From contig CALUJC010000025.1 of assembly GCA_944320865.1 (NCBI GenBank), positions 1 to 49,094 of the forward strand: DNA of 49,094 bases. The letters are read 5' to 3'. The notes under the pieces were generated by a model that saw only the letters and a program-made list of their open reading frames with translations, ran no database searches and was not told the origin of the DNA. Source of the stretch: an uncultured Bacteroides sp. Its GTDB lineage: Bacteria > Bacteroidota > Bacteroidia > Bacteroidales > Bacteroidaceae. A program made the position numbers and the translations under genes. This document shows, one piece after another, positions 7,740 to 16,297 of this stretch. Every line of letters begins with the position of its first letter. Within the stretch, counting starts at the first letter, position 1.

Positions 7740-9043
7740 AACGCAACACCATAGACATCATCTCGCTGGGGTGCTCGAAGAACCTGGTAGACTCTGAACA
7801 ACTAATGCGCCAGCTGGAAGCGGAAGGCTTCCGGGTGACACACGATGCCCAGAAGCCCGAAGGCGCCATTGCGGTCATCAATACCTGCGGCTTCATAGGC
7901 GATGCCAAGGAAGAGTCCATCAACATGATACTGGAGTTTGCCCAAGCCAAAGAAGAGGGACGACTAAAGAAACTCTACGTCATGGGCTGCCTTTCAGAGC
8001 GCTATCTTAAGGAGCTTGCCATAGAAATTCCGCAAGTAGATAAGTTCTACGGCAAGTTCAACTGGAAAGAACTGCTCCACGACCTGGGCAAAAACTACCA
8101 TGATGAATTGCGTATGGAACGCCACCTCACCACTCCCCCGCACTATGCTTACCTGAAAATAGCCGAGGGGTGCGACCGCCAATGTTCTTACTGCGCCATC
8201 CCCATCATCACAGGCCACCACGTATCGCGCCCCATGGAGGAGATTCTGGAAGAAGTAAGGCACTTGGTGGACAAAGGAGTAAAAGAGTTTCAAGTCATAG
8301 CCCAAGAACTTACCTATTATGGGGTAGACCTCTACCACAAGCAGATGCTTCCCCAATTGGTGGAGCAAATGGCACAGGTACCCGGCGTGAAGTGGATAAG
8401 GCTGCATTATGCCTACCCCGCCCACTTCCCCATGGACTTGTTGCGCGTAATGCGCGAATATCCTAACGTGTGCCGATACATGGACATCGCCCTGCAACAC
8501 ATCAGCGACAACATGCTCTCACTGATGCGCAGACATGTCACCAAGGAAGAAACGTACCGCCTCATCGAAGCCTTCCGCCGCGAGGTGCCTGGCATCAGCC
8601 TGCGCACTACCCTAATGGTGGGACACCCCGGAGAAACAGAAGCCGACTTTGAGGAACTGAAAGAATTTGTCCGTCAGGCACGCTTCGACCGCATGGGAAC
8701 TTTCGCCTATTCAGAGGAAGAAGGCACCTACTCGGCACAACATTACACCGACGACATTCCCCAAGAAGTGAAGCAAGCCCGCCTGGACGAACTGATGGAC
8801 ATTCAGGAAGGCATCTCCGCCGAACTGAATGCCGCCAAAGTAGGACAAAGGCTGAAAACCATCATCGACCGGCGTGAGGGCGATTATTACATCGGACGCA
8901 CGGAGTTTGACTCGCCGGAGGTAGACCCGGAGGTTTTGATTACACCGCCAACAGGCACATCCCTGCACATTGGCAACTTTTATGACGTGGAAATCACCGA
9001 TGCTGAGACCTACGACCTTTACGGCAAGATTATAACGAAGTAA
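7736..9043 (+). CDS. rimO: Ribosomal protein S12 methylthiotransferase RimO
   Basis: RimO is a radical-SAM enzyme that adds a methylthio group to the beta carbon of the conserved Asp of ribosomal protein S12. The 435-residue protein has the N-terminal MTTase domain with cluster-binding Cys13 (LGCSKN), Cys51 (NTCGF) and Cys85 (MGCLSERY), the radical-SAM motif Cys146-x3-Cys150-x2-Cys153, and a C-terminal TRAM domain. LGCSKNLVDSE at the start is typical of RimO and separates it from MiaB. The gene is translationally coupled to ftsY through a 4-bp overlap. Confidence 0.97.
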   Translation: MKRNTIDIISLGCSKNLVDSEQLMRQLEAEGFRVTHDAQKPEGAIAVINTCGFIGDAKEESINMILEFAQAKEEGRLKKLYVMGCLSERYLKELAIEIPQVDKFYGKFNWKELLHDLGKNYHDELRMERHLTTPPHYAYLKIAEGCDRQCSYCAIPIITGHHVSRPMEEILEEVRHLVDKGVKEFQVIAQELTYYGVDLYHKQMLPQLVEQMAQVPGVKWIRLHYAYPAHFPMDLLRVMREYPNVCRYMDIALQHISDNMLSLMRRHVTKEETYRLIEAFRREVPGISLRTTLMVGHPGETEADFEELKEFVRQARFDRMGTFAYSEEEGTYSAQHYTDDIPQEVKQARLDELMDIQEGISAELNAAKVGQRLKTIIDRREGDYYIGRTEFDSPEVDPEVLITPPTGTSLHIGNFYDVEITDAETYDLYGKIITK

Positions 9044-9118
9044 GCCGACAAGCAGCGCTTTCGGTTCGCTTCCTTCTTTTTTACAGATAAAAATCCTGCG
9101 ATTTTCAATAATTATCTG

Positions 9119-9126
9119 TACATTTG
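9119..9126 (+). promoter_or_regulatory. Promoter -7 box upstream of the DUF2461 gene
   Basis: TACATTTG is a perfect TAnnTTTG. Transcription would start near 9132, which rules out the TTG at 9124 as the start codon of the next gene. No clear -33 box. Confidence 0.5.
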
Positions 9127-9171
9127 ACGAACATAAACCCAATAGCCCACACAATGGGCATACTGATGCTT

Positions 9172-9840
9172 ATGAACATACCTGTAATATTCCGATTCCT
9201 GAAAGAACTGGCGGCCAACAACAACCGTGAATGGTTCAATGCCCATCGCGATTATTACGAGGAGGCCCGCCAAGAGTTTGAGGCCCTGCTGGGCACAGTC
9301 ATTGCACGTATATCCTTGTTCGACGAAAGCATACGGGGGGTACAAGTGAAAGACTGCACTTACCGCATCTACCGCGACACCCGCTTTACCGAAGACAAGA
9401 CACCTTATAAAATACATTTTGGTGGTTACATCAATGCACATGGAAAAAAATCCGACCATTGCGGCTACTACCTGCACTTGCAACCCGACAATTGCCTGCT
9501 GGCCGGAGGGAGCTATTGCCCTCCCCCACCCTTGCTCAAAGCTTTGCGGCAAGCCGTGTACGACAATATGGACGAGTTTCGTAGCATAGTGGAAGACCCT
9601 GCCTTCAAACAATACTTCCCCGTCATTGGTGAAAACTTTCTGAAAACAGCCCCCAAAGGCTTCCCAAAAGATTATCCTTACTTGAAATACCTGCAATGCA
9701 AGGAGTACACCGTGTATTGCAATGTACCCGATGATTTCTTCCTGGCTCCCGATTTCTTGGATCGTGCCGACGATATATTCAAACAGATGAAACGCTTCGC
9801 AGACTTCGTAAACTACACGATAGACGATTTTGAAGCTTAG
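9172..9840 (+). CDS. DUF2461 family protein
   Basis: The protein (222 residues from the ATG at 9172) belongs to the DUF2461/TIGR02453 family: FRFLKELAANNNREWFNAHRDYY at the N-terminus, then YRIYRDTRFTEDKTPYKIHFG and HCGYYLHLQP. These match the family's conserved NNNREWF and YRDTRFS.DK.PYK motifs. Function is unknown. I prefer the start at 9172 (MNIPVIF) because family members begin just before the FLKEL motif; ATGs at 9154 and 9166 are alternatives, while the TTG at 9124 lies inside the promoter box. It sits 44 bp before glgB and may share its transcript. Confidence 0.85.
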   Translation: MNIPVIFRFLKELAANNNREWFNAHRDYYEEARQEFEALLGTVIARISLFDESIRGVQVKDCTYRIYRDTRFTEDKTPYKIHFGGYINAHGKKSDHCGYYLHLQPDNCLLAGGSYCPPPPLLKALRQAVYDNMDEFRSIVEDPAFKQYFPVIGENFLKTAPKGFPKDYPYLKYLQCKEYTVYCNVPDDFFLAPDFLDRADDIFKQMKRFADFVNYTIDDFEA

Positions 9841-9884
9841 CACCCTTACTGATAAAAAATAAAATACTCAAAACATATCAACGT

Positions 9885-11894
9885 ATGGAAACACTGAACT
9901 TGATTAAAAACGACCCATGGCTAGAGCCCTATGCCGATGCCATTAACGGACGCCATCAACATGCCATGGACAAGGAAGCCGAATTGACCCAAAACGGGAA
10001 AGGCACTTTGTCTGATTTTGCCAGCGGCTACCTGTATTTCGGACTCCACAACACCGGCAAAGGTTGGGTGTTCCGCGAATGGGCCCCTAATGCTACACAA
10101 ATCTTCCTGATAGGCGACTTCAACGGCTGGAAGGAGCAGAAAAAGTATGCTTTAAAAAACAAAGCCAATGGCATCTGGGAAATCAAACTCCCGGCTGATA
10201 CGATGAAACACGGCGACCTCTATAAGCTGAAAGTTTATTGGGAAGGCGGACAAGGCGAACGGATACCTGCATGGGCTACCCGTGTAGTGCAAGACGACCA
10301 GACCAAAATATTCAGCGCACAAGTATGGGCTCCTGAAAAGCCGTATAAAATGAAAAAACGCACTTTCAAGCCTGCCACAGACCCATTGCTCATCTACGAA
10401 TGCCACATAGGCATGGCCCAGCAGGAAGAAAAAGTAGGAAGCTACCGGGAGTTTCAGGAGAAAATCCTGCCACGCATCGCCAAAGACGGGTACAACTGCA
10501 TCCAAATCATGGCCATCCAAGAGCACCCCTACTATGGCAGCTTCGGCTACCATGTATCCAGCTTCTTTGCCGCTTCCTCACGCTTTGGGACACCCGACGA
10601 ATTAAAAGAGCTTATCGATACTGCCCACCAGATGGGGCTGGCGGTCATCATGGACATTGTGCATTCCCATGCCGTAAAGAATGAAGTGGAAGGGCTGGGC
10701 AACTTTGCCGGAGACCCCAATCAGTATTTCTATCCCGGCGACCGCCACGAGCATCCCGCATGGGACTCCCTGTGCTTCGACTACGGTAAAAATGAAGTGC
10801 TGCACTTCCTGCTCTCCAACTGCAAGTTCTGGCTGGAAGAATACCACTTCGACGGCTTCCGTTTTGATGGTGTAACCTCCATGCTGTACTATAGCCACGG
10901 ATTGGGTGAAGCCTTCTGCAACTACGGAGACTACTTCAACGGGCACGAAGATGATAATGCCATCTGCTACCTCACCCTGGCCAACCGGCTGATACATCAG
11001 GTCAACCCCAGGGCCATCACCATTGCCGAAGAGGTGTCGGGCATGCCCGGCCTGGCCGCCAAGTATGAAGACGGGGGCTACGGCTTCGACTACCGCATGG
11101 CCATGAACATCCCCGACTATTGGATTAAGACCATCAAGGAAAAAATAGACGAAGACTGGAAGCCCTCCAGCATGTTCTGGGAAGTGACCAACCGGCGCAA
11201 GGACGAGAAGACCATTTCCTATTGCGAAAGCCACGACCAGGCATTGGTGGGCGACAAGACCATCATCTTCCGCCTGATAGACGCCGACATGTACTGGCAC
11301 ATGCAGAAAGGCGATGAGAACTACACCGTGAACCGGGGCATCGCCCTGCACAAGATGATACGACTGCTCACGGCATCGACCATCAACGGGGGCTACCTGA
11401 ACTTCATGGGCAATGAATTCGGCCATCCGGAGTGGATTGACTTCCCCCGCGAGGGCAACAACTGGTCGTACAAATACGCACGCCGGCAGTGGGACTTGGT
11501 GGACAACAAGAACCTGACCTACCACTACCTGAACGACTTCGACCAGGCCATGCTGTCCGTCATCAAGAGCATAAAGAACTTCCAGAACACCCCGGTGCAG
11601 GAAATCTGGCACAACGATGGCGACCAAATTCTGGCCTACATGCGCAAAGACCTGGTCTTTGTGTTCAACTTCAACCCCAAGCAGTCGTTCACCGACTATG
11701 GCTTCCTCGTGCCGGAAGGCTCCTACGAAGTGATACTCAACACCGACGACCCGGCTTATGGAGGCAACGGACTGACGGACGACACCATCACCCACTTCAC
11801 CATGCCCGACCCCTTGTACCGGAAAGACAAGAAAGGCTGGATGAAGCTCTACGTGCCGGCACGCACTGCCATGGTGCTCAAGCGGAAGAAATAA
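9885..11894 (+). CDS. glgB: 1,4-alpha-glucan branching enzyme (GH13)
   Basis: This enzyme makes alpha-1,6 branches in glycogen by cleaving and transferring alpha-1,4-glucan segments. The 669-residue protein has an N-terminal CBM48-like module (about 60-145, GWVFREWAPNATQ, GDFNGW) and a GH13 barrel: region I DIVHSHAV (257-264), nucleophile Asp328 in GFRFDGVTSM, acid/base Glu382 in AEEVSG, and SHDQ with Asp451. YNCIQIMAIQEHPYYGSFGYH and NEFGHPEWIDFPR mark the eukaryote-like branching-enzyme subfamily (GH13_8 type) common in Bacteroidetes. No other glycogen gene is adjacent. The next gene starts immediately after its stop. Confidence 0.96.
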   Translation: METLNLIKNDPWLEPYADAINGRHQHAMDKEAELTQNGKGTLSDFASGYLYFGLHNTGKGWVFREWAPNATQIFLIGDFNGWKEQKKYALKNKANGIWEIKLPADTMKHGDLYKLKVYWEGGQGERIPAWATRVVQDDQTKIFSAQVWAPEKPYKMKKRTFKPATDPLLIYECHIGMAQQEEKVGSYREFQEKILPRIAKDGYNCIQIMAIQEHPYYGSFGYHVSSFFAASSRFGTPDELKELIDTAHQMGLAVIMDIVHSHAVKNEVEGLGNFAGDPNQYFYPGDRHEHPAWDSLCFDYGKNEVLHFLLSNCKFWLEEYHFDGFRFDGVTSMLYYSHGLGEAFCNYGDYFNGHEDDNAICYLTLANRLIHQVNPRAITIAEEVSGMPGLAAKYEDGGYGFDYRMAMNIPDYWIKTIKEKIDEDWKPSSMFWEVTNRRKDEKTISYCESHDQALVGDKTIIFRLIDADMYWHMQKGDENYTVNRGIALHKMIRLLTASTINGGYLNFMGNEFGHPEWIDFPREGNNWSYKYARRQWDLVDNKNLTYHYLNDFDQAMLSVIKSIKNFQNTPVQEIWHNDGDQILAYMRKDLVFVFNFNPKQSFTDYGFLVPEGSYEVILNTDDPAYGGNGLTDDTITHFTMPDPLYRKDKKGWMKLYVPARTAMVLKRKK

Positions 11895-11924
11895 ATGAAG
11901 CAACCTATAAACCAAAACATAGAA

Positions 11925-12485
11925 ATGATGAAAAAACCAAACGTAAAAATGGCCGCTACCCTCCTGACGTGCGGCGCTTTCCTTTGCAGCTCGTGCATCG
12001 GCTCGTTCGGGCTGCATAGCCGGCTGCTGAGCTGGAACCAGAACATCGACGACAATAAGTTTGTCAACGAACTGGCCTTCTTTGCCCTGGCCGTGGTGCA
12101 AGCCTACACTGTGTCGTGGCTGGCAGATGCCATCATACTCAATTCCGTGGAGTTTTGGACCGGAACCAACCCCATGGCAAGCATAGGAGAGGTGAAAAAA
12201 GTGCATGGCACCAACGGCAATTACCTGGTAGAGACATTGGAAAACGGATACTCCATCACCAAAGAAGGTGAAGACACGGCCATGCAACTCATCTATGACG
12301 AAGAGCTGAACACGTGGAACGTAGTGGCTGACGGGACTTCAACCGAGTTCCTCAAACTACATGGCAACGGCATGGCCACCCTGCCCCTGCCCAGCGGTGA
12401 GGACCTCACCGTCACTATAGATGCCAACGGCGTAGCCGCCGCCCGCCAGGCCACGATGGCAGATACTTATTACGCTTTCAGATAA
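11925..12485 (+). CDS. DUF3332 family lipoprotein
   Basis: From the ATG at 11925 (MMKKPNVKM) the protein has about 186 residues. A signal peptide ends in a lipobox around LCSSCIGSFGL, so it is probably a lipoprotein. The following SFGLHSRLLSWNQNIDDNKFVNELAFF, with a hydrophobic segment ALAVVQAYTVSWLADAIIL, is the signature of the DUF3332 family, whose function is unknown. The open frame reaches back to an ATG at 11895 directly abutting the glgB stop; the internal start gives the normal signal peptide (Met, two Lys, hydrophobic core). It is probably co-transcribed with glgB. Confidence 0.85.
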   Translation: MMKKPNVKMAATLLTCGAFLCSSCIGSFGLHSRLLSWNQNIDDNKFVNELAFFALAVVQAYTVSWLADAIILNSVEFWTGTNPMASIGEVKKVHGTNGNYLVETLENGYSITKEGEDTAMQLIYDEELNTWNVVADGTSTEFLKLHGNGMATLPLPSGEDLTVTIDANGVAAARQATMADTYYAFR

Positions 12486-12508
12486 GCACAACGCCACACT
12501 GGTACTCG

Positions 12509-12545
12509 TAGCAGCGTTACCCCCGCACAGGGAGTAACGCTGCTA
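12509..12545. terminator. Hairpin after the DUF3332 gene
   Basis: TAGCAGCGTTAC (12509-12520) and GTAACGCTGCTA (12534-12545) form a perfect 12-bp stem with a 13-base loop. There is no T-tract, so it may act as an mRNA 3' hairpin or be the diverged edge of the adjoining repeat array. Confidence 0.5.
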
Positions 12546-12676
12546 TTGCATTGAGAGTAATGCTACTATCGCACCGAGAGTAATGCTACTATCGCACTGA
12601 GAGTAACGCTACTATCACACCGAGAGTAATGCTACTATCACACCGAGAGTAATGCTACTATCGCACTGATAGCAAC
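12531..12676. repeat. Tandem 23-bp repeat array between convergent genes
   Basis: Five near-identical 23-bp units start at 12553, 12576, 12599, 12622 and 12645. Each has the core GAGAGTAAYGCTACTATC. One diverged unit precedes them (from 12531) and a partial one follows. Variation is limited to a few positions (C/T, G/A). The array fills the 196-bp gap between the DUF3332 gene and the leftward TamL gene. Confidence 0.9.
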
Positions 12677-12681
12677 ATTTG

Positions 12682-14988
12682 TCAGAAGGGATAGCCTACG
12701 GCAAAGTGGAAGGCAAAATCGCGCTTGAATTTTGGATGGATAATGGGGTAACGTCCGCGCCCCGACTCGTAAACCGGGTTGATAGCCTTCATGCCGCCAT
12801 CGAAACGCAGGACAAAGAAGTCCAGGTCCAGCCTGAGGCCAAGCCCGTAGGCCACAGCTATCTGCTTGTAGAACGTGTCAAACTCAAATTTGCCACCAGG
12901 CTGGTCGGGATAATCGCGCAACGTCCAGATGTTGCCTGCATCCACGAACACAGCACCACGGAACTTCCAAAACAAACGGGTGCGATACTCTATGCTGGCA
13001 TCCAATTTGATGTCGCCCGACTGGTTCAGGAAGTTCCCATCGCCGGGGAAGGAACCTGGTCCCAAGTCACGCACCGACCAGCCACGCACACTATTGGCAC
13101 CGCCCGAAAAATAACGTTTCTCGAAAGGTACCATCGTGGCATTGCCATAGGGCACTACGACACCTGCCCCGAGGTGAAAAGCCAGCGAGTTGCGGTTATC
13201 AATGACTATATTCTTGGCAAAATCAAAATCGGCCTTGACATACTGTGCAAAGGGGATGTTGAGCAACGTATATTCTCCTTGCTCATTCTGCTTCATGCCT
13301 GCCAGCTTGGCGATACCGTAAAGCAGGTTTCCAGCCGATTCGAGGTTGATGCGGACGGCATACGAGTTACCTATCACCGTATTGTTGACCAGCGCCTGCC
13401 CGGCATTGTTATACGTAAAACTGTATCCCGTACGCACAATGAAGCGGTTCTCATAATTATAGCGCAGGATGTAGTTATCCCCGTCATCCAAGAACTCTTG
13501 CTTGAAGCCCTCTTCAATCCACGGCATGTACAAATAGTTGATGTCCAACAAATCTATGCGGTGCTGGGCACGGCGCTGCAACTTTGTCCAGCGGTAACTC
13601 CAATTGGCCGAGGCCACAATACGCGTAAACTCAGGACGCATCTGGTAATTGTATTGCAGGCCAAATTCCGTCGAGGCATTGATGCGCCTTGTAAAGTCGC
13701 GCGACAAAAAGGGGAACAGGAAGCGGGGAAAATTTATCGTAGCCTCCGCCCCCAGTTCAATATAGTTCTGGTTATATTGGCTGCCCTGAAGCCCCGATAC
13801 CGCCTCGTAAGCCCCACGTAGCCGCAACATGAAAGCTTCCGAGCCCCGAAACAGATTACGGTGCTGGAAAGAGACGGCAGCTGCAGCTCCCAAGTCGCCC
13901 GCAGAGTTCGTTCCTTCCAACTCGAACGACACGGACTTATGCTTGCTCCGCGTCAGCAACACATAGGCATCGAGCAGGGTACTGTCTGAAACTGAAGGGA
14001 AAAACCGCACATTAGTGTAACGCAATGCCGGCAACCGGCCGAAATTGGAGTAAGTGCGTTGCACCGCTTGCTCATTATAAAGGCTTCCTGGGCGAATGGC
14101 CAAATTGGAGGCCAACACCTGCGGACGCAGGTAAAGGTGGTCTTTATAATAAATGGGTAACCCATGATAATGAATAGAGTCGTTCACGTCAATACTTTCC
14201 TGAAGTGAAGCATGAAGCGCATCATAGTCAGCCACAAAACCGACTTTATCTACCGTGTATTGGCGGTGCACATCAAAGCTGTCCGGCGTCACCCGGAAGG
14301 GCAGCAAGCGTAAAGTCAAGTCAATGTCACGGCTGCCTCGCACGGTATCGGCCACATACTCCAGATACTCTTTATTGAAACGGTAATAACCGTTGCGGCG
14401 CAAGGTAGAGGTAATGCGCTGCCGCTCGGCATCGAGCACATTGACGTCAAAGTACATGCCCGGATGGAGCAAAGTGGCTGCCGAATCGCGTTGCATATAA
14501 GAACGGATATGCTCATCAGCGATATCATAAGTTAATGTGCGCACCAAGTACGGCTTTCCTGCACGGATTTCATACGTCAGTTTGGCCTTCTTCTTCCGTG
14601 TTTCGAGCACAGGAGTCACAGTAGCACCCATATAGCCCATATTGCGCACTGCTTTCGTAAGTTCGTCCGCAGTTCTCCGGGTTTCCTCCTCATCGTAAAT
14701 CACCGGAGCATCGCCCATGCGGCGCAATGTGCGGTTAATCCAGCGCGTAGTATCGCGTCCCGACCAGTTGTATACATACAACTGTGTTTTTATCAAACTG
14801 AACCACTTGGAATTGGGCGTCTGACGCAAATAAGGAGAAAGCGTTGAGCTGCGTATTTCACTGTTATCCGAGTGAATGCGTACGTCATCCAACAAATACT
14901 TTCCCTCGGGAACGTATTTAGTAGTTGAACATGAGGCAAACATCACTAATACACCTAAAATTAATATGGCAAAATGCAAACGACGCAT
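12682..14988 (-). CDS. tamL: TamA-like outer-membrane lipoprotein (TamL, Omp85 superfamily)
   Basis: The 768-residue protein starts at the ATG at 14988 (MRRLHFAIL): a perfect promoter at 15017-15048 lies downstream of the alternative ATG at 15030 and excludes it. The signal peptide ends in a lipobox, FASC with Cys20, followed by STTKYVPEGKYLL. POTRA-like repeats follow (YDEEETRRTADELTKAVRNMGY...), then a 16-strand-barrel surface-antigen domain ending in a terminal Phe (HFAVGYPF). The lipidated N-terminus plus Omp85 barrel is the TamL type known from Bacteroidetes, the counterpart of TamA in the translocation and assembly module. GGANSVRGWSVRDLGPGSF is the barrel-lumen RGW motif of the superfamily. 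No tamB is in this window. Confidence 0.88.
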   Translation of the reverse strand: MRRLHFAILILGVLVMFASCSTTKYVPEGKYLLDDVRIHSDNSEIRSSTLSPYLRQTPNSKWFSLIKTQLYVYNWSGRDTTRWINRTLRRMGDAPVIYDEEETRRTADELTKAVRNMGYMGATVTPVLETRKKKAKLTYEIRAGKPYLVRTLTYDIADEHIRSYMQRDSAATLLHPGMYFDVNVLDAERQRITSTLRRNGYYRFNKEYLEYVADTVRGSRDIDLTLRLLPFRVTPDSFDVHRQYTVDKVGFVADYDALHASLQESIDVNDSIHYHGLPIYYKDHLYLRPQVLASNLAIRPGSLYNEQAVQRTYSNFGRLPALRYTNVRFFPSVSDSTLLDAYVLLTRSKHKSVSFELEGTNSAGDLGAAAAVSFQHRNLFRGSEAFMLRLRGAYEAVSGLQGSQYNQNYIELGAEATINFPRFLFPFLSRDFTRRINASTEFGLQYNYQMRPEFTRIVASANWSYRWTKLQRRAQHRIDLLDINYLYMPWIEEGFKQEFLDDGDNYILRYNYENRFIVRTGYSFTYNNAGQALVNNTVIGNSYAVRINLESAGNLLYGIAKLAGMKQNEQGEYTLLNIPFAQYVKADFDFAKNIVIDNRNSLAFHLGAGVVVPYGNATMVPFEKRYFSGGANSVRGWSVRDLGPGSFPGDGNFLNQSGDIKLDASIEYRTRLFWKFRGAVFVDAGNIWTLRDYPDQPGGKFEFDTFYKQIAVAYGLGLRLDLDFFVLRFDGGMKAINPVYESGRGRYPIIHPKFKRDFAFHFAVGYPF

Positions 14989-15016
14989 GAAGGTTTCCCT
15001 TTTGAATATAATGACA

Positions 15017-15048
15017 CAAAAATACTCCATTCCTGCTTAATATCCAAA
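15017..15048 (-). promoter_or_regulatory. Promoter of tamL (consensus -33 and -7)
   Basis: On the minus strand TTTG (15048-15045), exactly 20 bp, then TATTTTTG (15024-15017), a full match to the Bacteroidetes consensus. The start near 15010 gives a leader of about 20 bases. Confidence 0.85.
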
Positions 15049-15176
15049 CTTCACAAAGAAGCTTCGCCAATATACCCCACAATTACTTCCACAATGGCAA
15101 CAAGCATGCACCCACTTCCTTTCCCTGTTTTGCAGCTTTTCCTGACCTTACCGGCAAAAGATAGCGAAATTATTCG

Positions 15177-15184
15177 TACATTTG
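15177..15184 (+). promoter_or_regulatory. Promoter -7 box of the TrmH-type methyltransferase
   Basis: TACATTTG, a perfect TAnnTTTG, lies 30 bp before the ATG at 15215. No TTTG at the -33 position. Confidence 0.5.
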
Positions 15185-15214
15185 CTTCGCACATCCTATT
15201 TTGCATACTGACTT

Positions 15215-15982
15215 ATGGCACTGAGCAAAGCGAAACTGAAATACATACGCGCTCTCGAATTGAAAAAATTCCGCAAAACCGAAGGAGTATTCCTTGCCGA
15301 AGGCCCAAAGCTTGTTGGGGACTTGCTGGGGCACTTCCCTTGCCAGCTATTGGCAGCTACAACAGAATGGTTGCAAGCCCATCCGCACCTTCAAGCAGGC
15401 GAGGTGGTTTGCGTGAGCACCGAAGAACTGGCCCGTGCAAGCCTGCTACGCACCCCCCAACAAGTATTGGCCGTATTCCGCCAACCGGAAGAAGAGCCTG
15501 ACTTTGACATGCCTATCCATGCCCTTTGCCTGGCGTTGGATGATGTGCAAGACCCCGGCAACTTGGGAACTATCGTACGGTTGGCAGATTGGTTCGGCAT
15601 TGAGCACCTCTTTTGTTCACATGGCACGGCGGATGTGTATAGCCCCAAAGCTATACAAGCCACCATGGGAGGTATTGCCCGCGTGCAGGTGCATTATGTC
15701 AATCTGTCCCAATTTATCCAAAACATAACAATGAAAGGTTGTCCTATCTATGGCACCTTCCTGGACGGGAAGCCCCTTTATGAAGTTCCGCTTACGCAAA
15801 ACGGCCTTATCGTCATGGGCAATGAAGGGAATGGCATCAGTGCAGAGATAGAAAGATTGGTAACGGACAAGCTATACATTCCCAGCTATCCCCCCTTGCG
15901 GGAAACATCCGAATCGCTCAACGTAGCGATTGCTACAGCAGTAGTTTGTGCCGAGTTCCGGCGACGGGCTTTAGAGCTATAA
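15215..15982 (+). CDS. TrmH/SpoU-family RNA methyltransferase
   Basis: The 255-residue protein is a SPOUT-class 2'-O-ribose methyltransferase. The N-terminal substrate-binding part (KKFRKTEGVFLAEGPKLV) resembles the L30e-like domain of rRNA methyltransferases. The trefoil-knot motifs are present: motif 1 DDVQDPGNLGTIVRLADW (109-126), motif 2 IVMGNEGNGIS (199-209) and motif 3 IPSYPPLRETSESLNVAIA (222-240). The exact tRNA or rRNA target cannot be read from sequence. The gene's last 50 bp overlap the 3' end of a leftward small gene on the other strand. Confidence 0.93.
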   Translation: MALSKAKLKYIRALELKKFRKTEGVFLAEGPKLVGDLLGHFPCQLLAATTEWLQAHPHLQAGEVVCVSTEELARASLLRTPQQVLAVFRQPEEEPDFDMPIHALCLALDDVQDPGNLGTIVRLADWFGIEHLFCSHGTADVYSPKAIQATMGGIARVQVHYVNLSQFIQNITMKGCPIYGTFLDGKPLYEVPLTQNGLIVMGNEGNGISAEIERLVTDKLYIPSYPPLRETSESLNVAIATAVVCAEFRRRALEL

Positions 15983-16286
15983 GGTCAAAAGGAGTCAAGC
16001 TATATGCCTGCAACGATGATAATGGGCCGCGTTGCCAACCGACAGGCAAAGATGGCTTTATAGAGTGAGGAATCTCTCCGACAAACTCGCTGCGCCATCC
16101 ATCCCCTCCCACTACGGCAGGAGGCCATAAGGCGATGATGCCATCCGCAATCCATACAGTATTTTCCAGCTCGCCTATCAATGGCAAGAGGCGCTGCACA
16201 TTGCCATTGGTTATCTCCACCACCTGCCGGCGGATGAACCCGACATCCGCAATGTAAAGGAAATGCGCCGCATAACGCCTTATCAT
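15933..16286 (-). CDS. Small protein of unknown function, last gene of the lspA cluster
   Basis: The 117-residue protein starts MIRRYAAHFLYI, 11 bp after the stop of the DUF4296 gene on the same strand. Its composition looks like a real soluble protein (VGFIRRQVVEITNGNVQRLLPLIGELENTVWIADGIIAL, then a Pro/Gly-rich middle). I do not recognise a family. The last 50 bp overlap the convergent methyltransferase gene, so the C-terminal residues DLIALKPVAGTRHKLLL are encoded opposite that enzyme's conserved end. The tight spacing with DUF4296 supports it; the overlap is the main reason for doubt. Confidence 0.6.
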   Translation of the reverse strand: MIRRYAAHFLYIADVGFIRRQVVEITNGNVQRLLPLIGELENTVWIADGIIALWPPAVVGGDGWRSEFVGEIPHSIKPSLPVGWQRGPLSSLQAYSLTPFDLIALKPVAGTRHKLLL

Positions 16287-16297
16287 TATTCTACAGC

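Noticed and set aside
10602-12287. 561-codon minus-strand frame opposite glgB
   Set aside because: It runs antisense through glgB, whose motifs are intact. The composition (repeated His, Val, Gly runs) is typical of the complement of GC-rich coding DNA, and no domain is recognisable.
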